From Alentia gelatinosa (Eukaryota > Annelida > Polychaeta > Phyllodocida > Polynoidae), in NCBI GenBank assembly GCA_950022655.1, contig OX465581.1, forward strand, positions 34,133,300-34,197,299: a stretch of 64,000 nucleotides of DNA, given 5' to 3'. The notes under the pieces were generated by a model. It was not told where the DNA came from. It saw only the letters and a program-made list of their open reading frames with translations, and made no database searches. Of this stretch, positions 55,198-64,000 are shown piece by piece (the first letter of the stretch is position 1; every line of letters starts with the position of its first letter). Position numbers and translations under genes: made by a program.

Positions 55198-58163
55198 TTT
55201 GCTTTTGCGTCCAGACAGTTTTTTATTAATGATTATTTATCTCCTGAATCTTCTGATTTCAAATCTGCCGGGTGCAACACGGAAATATTTGGGCAATTCA
55301 AATTTTGGGCGTTTAAAGAAAAAAAGTTAAAAAATGATTTTTTATTCAATAAATAAATATGGTTAAAATAATTTTATTCTCATTGTTTCACAAATATATC
55401 AATTTTGAGCCCAATTATTCAACCAGTGTAATTGATATTTGCTTTGATTTTTTATTAGGTTTTTTCTGTGCCATGACCTACTTAAATTGAATAATCAGGT
55501 CATAATGATAGAATTACCTGAAATAGCTGGCTTCATGAAAAATCATCATAAAACTGATTAGGGATCATAAGAAAATAATATAAGGCACTCAAATGAGGCT
55601 TTCTCATATGTATTTTAGTAATAATGAGAGAATTTCATGTTCACACATTCATCAATAAATTGCCAGTTTTCCACAAGGAGAATTAACCAGTTCATGGTAG
55701 ATGATGCTTTGAGGCATCACCATGCCATATTGGGTGATACCTTGAAATTTTCTTTTAAAGTAGTTATTATTGAACCAAGTGGTACACAGATGGTGAATAG
55801 TGGTTATCAAGTGCTGTCATGATGTTTCGCTGATATCTAATCAGCTTCTTCAGGTTATCAATGATTTATTTAAAATCTTTTGAGTTTTGGAATAATATAG
55901 GGAATGATTGATCAATGTGTACTAAAGAAGAAACCAACAAGTTTTGGTCAAAGTAGTCGTTCTCCATGAGTTTGATGTGGAGTGATATGAATGAGGCAAC
56001 AGCTCCTGGACTGTCCACATGGGGGCAAGTACTAGTGTCATGAGTGTCCCTCCTGGCATGTGAAACAGACTAGAGCAAGACTGGTCATCCCTCTTTGGCT
56101 GTTGACAGTCAATCACAGCACAGAACTTGCAAGCGCAACCAGCAGCAAGATATCTCCCAGCTTGTGTATATATGAATCTCCAGTTCTCATTAAAATCAAT
56201 AAAGTTCTTGTCTCCTAGTAGTGCTACATACTTTTGTTTCTGAGTTCTTATTCTTTTACTCTTAAGGTCTACCCTTACTTTAAGGATGTATATTTAGTTT
56301 TTTGCAAAAGATAAGTAGGCATTGGTTATTATCAGGCAAATGCAATATTTAGCTCAGAACCACAGAAATAGCTGGTGCAGTCAGCAGGGTATGACCATGA
56401 GTGGGAATTTTTTTTCTGGACTCAGCTATTTACTGGGGTGGAGAGAATGTTTTTTCAATTAGATTAGTAGGTGTTCATATTGGCAGGGGCACTCTTGATA
56501 AAGGTTTCCCATCCATAATTTGTAGGATCTAATTCTTATCAAGATGGATCACTGGATGTGATACTGTACCCTGTATGTTTGAGATAAGTATAATATCAGC
56601 CTTGAAGCCTCTGAATGATAGATACTCCTTGTTTAGTTGGCAGAATCTGGCAGAATCTGAACAGGTTCTGGGAGGCATCTTGTGGCAAGTTGAGTTTGCA
56701 AGTTCTGTGCTGTGGTTGTTGAATCAACAGCCAATGAGGGATGACCAGTATCATTCCAGTCTGTTACACATATCAGGAGGGATACTCATGACACTAAAAA
56801 CTCAGAGTGTCAATATTAGAGTGCCTTTTCCCCATGTGGACAGTCCACAGTCTGGGAAGCAATAATGAGGGTAAACCATACACTATACATCAAGACAGGG
56901 AGAGCTACTTCAAAAGCGTAACTGTTCCAATTCAGTCATTTTTGATACTAATAATTTACAAACAATTTAGGTGATTAATCCCTTTGAGTAGAAACAATTT
57001 TGATTATTCATGATAGGAATGCAGAGACCAGAATATTACAATGTGATCTGACACATGATACTTGATATCATGTATTTTTCTATAAAATATTTAAATGAGA
57101 CATTCTATCTACATTCTGGCGAAGTTTCATGTATATATTGATCAGCTATTCCCTATGTTATTCCAAAAAAGATTTTATACATATCTTGGAAAATGATGCC
57201 TCAGGCATCACCAAATCTGGCATGGTAGTGCCTCAAAGCATCACCCACCATGAATTGGTTAACCCTTCAAGGATTAGTGTCTGGGGCCAAACTACTCCCA
57301 TAAGGATAGGTGCTGGTGGCAGTTTGTCCAACAAGAGGATGGGCACAGACTGGTTAAAACCTTTAAGCTTGTAATTTCAAGGTTGTAACACATAATATGA
57401 TAGATAATCATAAATATTTTCATTCTTTTGAATAGAAATACTAAATATGATGTCATATCCTCATCTTTTAAAGATTTCATGAATATTGTTCTATTATTTC
57501 TTTTTAAGATTTGTTGTAAATATTTGAACAATGATGCCTAAAGCATCATGCATCTTTAGTGCAGTGATGCCTCAAGGTATCATGCATCCTTGAAGGGTTA
57601 ACTCTACTATCTTGTGGAAAATAACTGATATAAAATAGAAGGATGCAAAAAACAGATCATCTATAAAATATATATTGACAACAATTCGAAAACTGGCAAT
57701 TTATTGATGAATATGTGAACATGAAATTCACTTGTTATTACTAAAATACATATGAGAAAGCCACATTTCAGTGCCTTATATTATTTTTTTGTGATCCCTT
57801 ATCTGTTTTATGAAGATTTTTTCTGAAGCCAGCTATTTCTTCTAATTCTATCATTATGACCTAATTATTCAATTTAAGTAGGTCATGGCACACAAAAAAC
57901 CTAATAAAAAAATCAAAACAAATATCAATTACACTGGTTGAATAATTGGGCTCAAAATTGATAGATTTCTGAAACAATGAGAATAATATTATTCTAACCA
58001 TATTTATTTATTGATTAAAAAATCATTTTTTAACTTTTTTACTTCAAATGATCATAATTGGAGTTGCCCAAATATTTCAGCGTTGCACCCGGCAGATTTG
58101 AAATCAGAAGATTCTGAAGATAATTAATCATCAATAAAAAACTGTCTGGACGCTAAAGCAAGG
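55198..58163. mobile_element. Large inverted-repeat (foldback) element
   Basis: Left arm about 55198-56170, right arm about 56665-58163 in inverse orientation, spacer about 500 bp. The outer ends read GCGTCCAGACAGTTTTTTAT on the left and its inverse near 58130-58155. Further in, the arms share AAATCTGCCGGGTGCAAC, GAGCCCAATTATTCAACCAG, AAATTGCCAGTTTTC, CTGTCCACATGGGG and CACAGCACAGAACTTGCAA in mirrored order. The right arm is longer by some 500 bp, including duplicated GATGCC motifs. No transposase frame is visible; the 60-96 codon frames inside are not conserved between arms. It is AT-rich throughout. The type is unknown: foldback element, or a head-to-head pair of repeats. Confidence 0.75.
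55824..55853 (-). ncRNA. Ribozyme-like hairpin motif
   Basis: On the minus strand: CTGAAGAA, stem GCTGAT, loop TAGAT, stem ATCAGC, GAAAC. Same frame as 31129-31158 but with a different, still perfectly paired stem. Resembles the hammerhead core; the flanking helices are not established. Confidence 0.35.
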
Positions 58164-58531
58164 TATACCCCTCTCGCCGCCAGACTATCACGCCGTTGTG
58201 GTAAAGGTGTACCCCATTCAGGTACATACCACTAGATATAGATACTTCACTGGGATCGGCCGAATTTACACCTACCGATTCCGATGCCAGATTAGAAATA
58301 TCTGACACCGCCGACCGATCATTATGCATTTCTGATAGAATATTGGAAATTGTGAACAGATGAAATGCAGACCTGGCCTCAGCCCCAAATTGCGTAACAT
58401 GGCACCACCAACCGACTTTAGAGACCTCCAACGATTTCAAAGCGATTTCGTCAGCAAAGAACTCCCGAATTTCGCAAACCACTTCGTTAGTAAGCACCTC
58501 TATATATTTTGCAAGAAGTCCGTCAGCACTA
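58164..58531. repeat. Dispersed repeat fragment with empty site for the CCTGG MITE
   Basis: Shares GAAATGCAGACCTGG and CCCCAAATTGCG.AACATGGCACCAC with the sequence around 48190-48560, but lacks the 305-bp insert present there. Confidence 0.5.
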
Positions 58532-59349
58532 CCCGGCGTTTACACTAGACGACTGAAAACGTGATACCTCTAGATCGTCTAGGTAGAATTTGTGAGTTGG
58601 TGCTCACAGAGAAAGAAATATTACCAAGAATCGTCGACGGAAGAGGCGCACCAAGCGTTTACACTATTTATCTTCATTCAAATGAGGAACATGTTACTTC
58701 CTGCTGTTCACCGAAGCCTGAGTGTGCACTTGACGATGATGGGCGGCGATTCTTAACCCTGCCCAAACTACAGCTGAATATTTGTACTTCCAATTAGGAA
58801 ATTGCAGGTTAAAAAAGGTTTAGGTATATATACACATGTATATAGTCCTGATTGTCGACACATCGCTCATGTTTTGGCTAAAAGGCGGGATGGTTGACAA
58901 CTTCGTTTTTTACAGAATCGTCAAGTGTCTCGTCGATCAATTCAAGCCGCTTTGAAATTCAAGTCATTTGCGTAAAATCGTCAGCATTATCGGTAAGTGG
59001 TGCCATATTGCGTAATCTGACAATCCATAGATAGTCATCACTCCTTTGTTGTTTGAATTGGACGATTTCTAGCCACTGACGTCCATGTTAAAGAATGTGA
59101 TGGCATTGTAACGAACTTGATAGAAGAGGCTGGATTTATATAACGAGATTATAACATTGTGAGATGTTAGTTATTTAAGTGACAGGAAATTGTATTTTGT
59201 TTGACAAGAAGGAAAATGTTTTCCGAGCTGGAAGCAGGCCCAAACGGCTAACCGCCGATTGTTATCCAGATTAAATAAAGTGTTTAAAAATAAGTCGTGG
59301 TGCTAAATTCAAGAGTCGTCAGTTATAATCGTCTAGTGTAAACGCCGGG
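58532..59349. mobile_element. Non-autonomous DNA transposon, 20-bp perfect TIRs
   Basis: CCCGGCGTTTACACTAGACG (58532-58551) is mirrored exactly at 59330-59349. The 818-bp body has no conserved frame; the three plus frames over it are short. Inside, words such as GTCGTCAG, GGTGGTGCC.AATTGCG and CAAGCGTTTACACT recur in both orientations. A paralogous part lies at 52480-52935, and related ends at 9967-10510 and near 13590. The flanking bases (CTA left, ATA right) do not give a clean target duplication. Confidence 0.75.
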
Positions 59350-59996
59350 ATAAATGCATTCGGGACAGGGCCGGAGAACGGCAACGAGGAACTCGGTCTT
59401 TCCATTAAAACATACCAAACATGTAGTGGTTCTCCCCTTCGATACGCAATCCCCGTCGTTGTGTCGCTGCACGCACGTTCGACGGTGCACGGAAGATCGT
59501 TATGTAAATGATGAATCTTATCTGCTTATAAAGTGTCTTTTTAAAAATCCATACCAACTCCGTTAAAAGTGCATTACAAGATCTTTACCCACCATTACAA
59601 AGCGAACATTTCCATGTGGTTATTATCTGTCAATTGCTACTTTAAATGTGAAGGGTGCTGTATCTCCTGACAATGCCTCCATTCCATGTACCTTCGTGTT
59701 CATGAGGAATGCCATCTTCTTATTCCTTGCATCCGTGTAGAATGTCAATTGCGTGACTCACATATGAGCATGATAAGCACGATATCCCTTTTACATGCAA
59801 CTGTTTTACTCTTCCTATTGTGGTTTCTGTTACGGTTTGCTTTATACAGCATCGTCTCCCTTGATCTTACCTGTTTGTAATTTACCTCCTGCAGCTACGG
59901 TCCACATACCTGGGGACAGGGGCGTAGTCCTGATACACGTATAGGGAATCTGCATGACAACGGTCCCTGTTTCCTACATGCCCCATGATACAGGCA
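59350..59996. other. Non-coding stretch
   Basis: Short plus-strand frames of 64-70 codons without recognised domains. Confidence 0.4.
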
Positions 59997-60254
59997 CTAT
60001 TGGGACATTAATCACTGGCCACTGTCCCTGGCTATTCAGCTATTGGGACATTTATCACTGGCCACTGTCCCTGGCTATTCAGCTATTGGGACATTTATCA
60101 CTGGCCACTGTCCCTGGCTATTCAGTTATTGGGACATTTATCACTGGCCACTGTCCCTGGCTATTCAGTTATTGGGACATTAATCACTGGCCACTGTCCC
60201 TGGCTATTCAGCTATTAGGACATTTATCCATGGCCAATATCCTTGGCTATTTAA
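59997..60254. repeat. 43-bp minisatellite, six copies
   Basis: The unit starts CTATTGGGACATTTATCACT and ends CTGTCCCTGGCTATTCAG. Five copies are nearly identical and the sixth is diverged. Because 43 is not a multiple of three, the open frame across it cycles through all phases, so it is not coding. Confidence 0.9.
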
Positions 60255-62131
60255 CATGTGGGACCCAGCGATTATTTTATGGAAATCAGTGAGTGAAAGC
60301 GACTAATAAATAGATATGTATCAACCATCAATGCAATGTGAAAAATATCAGAAAGCCTATAAATAGTGGGAACTTTGCCAACAAATAGACATATGTATAT
60401 TAAGAAATAATTAGTTCCTAATCAGACCATAGCTAAAGGATGGTGGAACTGGAGCGAGTGGCTAAAATACATGCGATGGATAGATGCACATCTGATGGGT
60501 ACCGGGTGTAAGGAGGAACATTTCGGAAACTCGACACTACGCAGGCAACCGGAAAGGGAAGGAATCAGCCAACAGAGAGGAAGGTCTCAATGGAAGACCG
60601 TCTTTATTGTTTAATTTGGAGACAGAATACGATGTCTCCTCCACTGATGAGTGACTTGAAGAACACGCTATCCATCGATCTGGGCTCCATCCAACAAGCT
60701 CTGAGACGACCCTTGTCTTGTCCTAATCGTAAGCTGCATACTATGCTAAGGCCACGCTAAATAGCAGTCTTGTAACAGACTGAACATGATATACACATAC
60801 ATTCATATATTCAAAAGGTAATTGCCTTAGATAATAGCTTCCAAAAACATATTATTCTCCTTTGGATGAGCGCATCACCAACAGATCTTCTATGAAAATT
60901 AGGCTAGCTGAACTTGAATAGAAAAAAAGAATAAGGAGAAAAATTCATCTCCTTTCACTGAGGGCTATTCATAAATTCTTTTGATTCAAAATGTAATAAG
61001 AAGATTACACATACTATGCTAGCATTGCCATGTTGGTGCCTCCCATTACAGAGACACTTTTGGATGACCTTTGCTAATGCGAAGGAAAATGGCAGCAGAT
61101 AAAAGCTATTTCTTGCTTTCCTACTCCAGCAAATGCACCAGGAGGCACATGGATGAGGACAAGGTCAAGAATCGTGAAGTAGGGGCAGGGAGAACGCTAT
61201 CATTGTGTATAATGTAGCTCTACGTCTCAGGATGGAGAGCCCTACTTAGGAGGCGCCATCCAAAGTTCGACGTGGGTGGAATTGGTTGCCCCATTCTTCT
61301 AGCTGTATGTGTATCAAGTAAGGAGGCCATTGCACACTGACAAATCTGCCAATATTGTACACTCATATGTGCCAAATCATAGTTCTATATACACTGATGT
61401 TGCCCTTATTCATGAAGCTAGATGAAATAAGAATTATATGCCATTAGAAACTTACCTTGTTATGATTTCTATTTTAAATTGCAAACTGTATTTATAACAT
61501 AGCTGTTCTTAGGAAAGGTTTATACTCGTTTCAGTACAATTTCATTTTGTAATTTAAAAGGGATACTTTCTTAATTCTAACGAATAACCATGTCTATATA
61601 GTAGAAGAGGACAATCTGCATGCATAATACCTGTCATAGACTGAAACCTATCGAATACAGCGGATTAAATAACATAATAATTGGGTTGGTTTTATGCCTT
61701 GACATTATATATCTATCTTATATACAAAACTCATTAACACCTATTTTCCTCCAAGTCTTCGTCTCCATCCTAACCATCACACTTCCAATCTATCAAACCG
61801 TCTTTGCGTATTTTCTTACCCTCCTATCCAAGTTCCGGGCTTTAAATTAATGCAGGTTATTTAGTGGCCACGTGTGCGGTCGCGGTAGATACTTGCTCCA
61901 CGTTACGGGCCCTCCATATGGAAGCTTTCGCCGCCACCTATTTCTGATGCTTCCTAATTCTTCCTGACACAAATCTTATCCTAAGACTGAGTCCATAGCC
62001 CACTAAAGCCACTTAACGATGGCATGGTGCACGTAATGTGGTGTCTGCCTCTTCCCGACTGGCGCGTACAAAAGCCGGGGATACTAATCCACTTGGAACT
62101 CGGGAATTATTCTAAGTGCATCACGATTCAG
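60255..62131. other. Non-coding stretch
   Basis: No gene or repeat recognised; one 76-codon plus frame at 61620 is hydrophobic but isolated. Confidence 0.4.
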
Positions 62132-62278
62132 CTGACATTTCTAGATGTAGTTTTTGTCTATTATTTCCGAATCAATGTTTCTAAATTTGAATTTCCTTAT
62201 TGACTCATTATGGTACAGAATACAGTCTAGTCCAGGGTTCCATACATAAGCATACACTATTCAATCATCATTTACCCT
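62132..62278 (+). repeat. Local direct repeat, copy 1
   Basis: TGACATTTCTAGATGTAG through ATTCAATCATCATTTACCCT is repeated at 62713-62863 with few differences. Confidence 0.85.
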
Positions 62279-62299
62279 ATGTTTGTCTTTTTTTTGTTT

Positions 62300-62317
62300 G
62301 GGGGGGGGGGGGGGGGG
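62300..62317 (+). repeat. G18 homopolymer
   Basis: Eighteen consecutive G directly after the first copy of the local direct repeat and a T-rich run. Confidence 0.9.
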
Positions 62318-62712
62318 TTAATCTTTATTCTGGAGGTAATGTAGGCTCAAGTAGTGCCTATTTCCACAGTGCTCCAGGCGAGAAATTTACATGCACTACT
62401 CTACCTATATCCATATGTCTTAAGTCCTTAGCCATTGTAACTTTAGTTATAATATTATAGTTGATAGTTGAGTGTACATTTGTATGGCTTGTGCCTAGAT
62501 GAAATATAACGAGTCAATAAATAGGATGCTTAGAGCCTCAGCCCTAGTGATAAGCTGCATTTCATGGCACCACCCTGATAGATATCCATAGTGCCTTACG
62601 TGTCATAGCAATACACTATTCAGTAGACAAATATACTGTCGTTTGACTCATAATATACAAAGAGGTTTGATAATAAATGACAAGGAGGTGTCATAATAAT
62701 AGAAAATAATTA

Positions 62713-62863
62713 ATTGACATTTCTAGAGGTAGATTTTGTTTATTATTTCCGAATCAATGTTTCTAAATTTGAACTTCCTTATTGACTCATTTCCACATGG
62801 TACAGAATAGTCTACTCCAGGGTTCCATACATAAGCATACACTATTCAATCATCATTAACCCT
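62713..62863 (+). repeat. Local direct repeat, copy 2
   Basis: Second copy of 62132-62278, with about a dozen substitutions and two small length differences (CCACA added after TGACTCATTT; three bases missing in CAGAATAGTC). Confidence 0.85.
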
Positions 62864-62871
62864 AATCTTTG

Positions 62872-63080
62872 GTTTTGTGGACAGGCGGCCGTAAACTACG
62901 AGAGGTTGAAGCGTAGTAGTACACGAGCGTTGGTGAACGTTTTACAAAATCAACCTCGGGTGGTTTACAGAGCTCCCTGTACACAAAAAGCAACGTTTGT
63001 AGTATTTATCATCTACCTTCTCGAGTAAATCAAACCCAGAAATTGCCATATTAAAAACGGTAATATTGTAATATCTAGAT
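62872..63080 (-). repeat. Dispersed repeat R2, copy 3 (partial, reversed)
   Basis: Starts TGGTTTTGTGGACAGGCGGC, the inverse of the end of copies 1 and 2, and keeps CACGAGCGTTGGTGA and GGTGGTTTACAG. It directly abuts the second copy of the local duplication. Confidence 0.6.
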
Positions 63081-64000
63081 TCATAGGGTGAGTCAATCTT
63101 CTCCTTGTAACAAATGCTTGCTACAATCATCTCCATTAAGAACATTTATAACCGCCATGCATTAATAGCCACACTGATTTACTACGACATAATACACATT
63201 ATGATAGAAAGTGAGAGATGGAACACTCTGAACCCCTTCTGATTCAGACCATATTTCTCGTGATATTTTTCTTAGCCAGAGACACCCTTCACTTACTATG
63301 AGGAAGGCCATTACAGAAGTGTGCGCCGGAAGGTGACTGGGGTTCTCGGTCGACATCAATAACGATGGGCAGCCGTCGGGGCCTGGCGTTCTGAGGCAAT
63401 GAATAGGTCGCGTGCCAGAACGGGCCACCTTTCAGATAGAGTACTGATAGTCGGGGTAGAACCTTTAAACAAGAATCTCTCTTCACAGTCAAAGAACTAG
63501 AGCATGTGGTCCAGCCTCTGAGTGAGGTTGATGAGCAGTATTCTTCTTCTGTAGTCCTAAGCGTAGGCGAAATGGCAGGGGTGCTTTGGGCGTTTACCCA
63601 TTTACCTGGAGGGAGCGGTGGGTGTGAGTGACTAAGACACAAGGACTACTACCTGTATTACCTGGATCCAGAGCAATTCATTCCTCACCTTTCCTTCCAA
63701 CTAGCAAAAGGTATTTCATAAGGTAGATACTGCTTCGCGTCTCGGCGAGAAAAGCAGTCATATATCAGCCTCTGATGTACTGACGATATATAGTAGGCCT
63801 ATATATAAGGTATCTTTATGTGAAAGAACGCAAAATCACTCATACTTATAGCTCATACTTTAAAATACAAATACAGGAATACCTGTTAAAAAACCTTAGA
63901 CATTAGCTAATGTTGACCAAAGCTAGAGGAAGACAGACCCAGTCAGTCACTATTATTCAGTACTATTTACCCCCTTACTGTTTATCTATGATGTATATTC
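63081..64000. other. Non-coding stretch to window end
   Basis: Minus frames at 63162-63428 and 63289-63642 overlap each other and have no recognised domain. Nothing else seen. Confidence 0.4.

Noticed and set aside
59997..60254. CRISPR-like array
   Set aside because: Units are directly abutting with no unique spacers, in a eukaryotic context.
59954..60292. 112-codon frame with a repetitive protein
   Set aside because: It runs through a 43-bp minisatellite, so each unit is read in a new phase. No protein repeat is maintained.

Overview
This is an AT-rich, repeat-dense eukaryotic window, most likely from a marine invertebrate. That placement is an inference from the transposon content (Ngaro/DIRS-order retrotransposons, a LINE tail, many MITEs and foldback elements); nothing here fixes the species. 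I found no convincing host gene: outside the two retrotransposons nearly all open frames are under 120 codons, overlap on both strands and show no recognisable domain. There are no rRNA, tRNA or CRISPR features I can support.

The only well-supported coding sequences belong to two tyrosine-recombinase retrotransposons of Ngaro type. One lies on the minus strand (19231-24525) and the other on the plus strand (37280-42630). Both have the split direct-repeat layout A1 - gag - pol(RT-RNase H) - YR - B1 - A2 - B2. They are related but clearly different families. The plus copy has A1/A2 (184 bp) and B1/B2 (288 bp) that read as identical, and all three genes are open, but its RT lacks about 26-27 residues after WLGI. 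The minus copy has nearly identical repeats, yet its pol and YR are broken by two TGA stops and two frameshifts.

In both elements gag ends next to a conserved slippery heptamer A AAA AAC followed by a hairpin with the gag stop codon in its loop, and pol lies in the -1 frame. This points to programmed -1 frameshifting for Gag-Pol. YR starts at a conserved internal ATG in another frame and overlaps pol.

Layout of the rest: 0-8 kb holds a PLE/LINE-tail-like repeat, a foldback element, a hairpin and a 0.65-kb polypyrimidine tract. 8.0-8.4 kb is the 3' end of a LINE reverse-transcriptase ORF. 9.9-13.6 kb is a nest of MITE-like elements with GGCGTTTCCAC or GGCGTTTACAC ends. 15.8-16.5 kb is a CAGGGCCCTG-ended element. 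18.6-18.9 kb, 44.1-44.4 kb and 62.9-63.1 kb are copies of one repeat. 24.5-37 kb is mainly unassigned sequence with a GGCCCGGCG MITE, two foldback copies and hairpins. 45.7-53 kb has further MITEs, including one with a paralogous empty site. 55.2-58.2 kb is a large inverted-repeat element, followed by an 818-bp element with 20-bp perfect TIRs (58.5-59.3 kb). 60.0-60.25 kb is a 43-bp minisatellite and 62.1-62.9 kb a local duplication.
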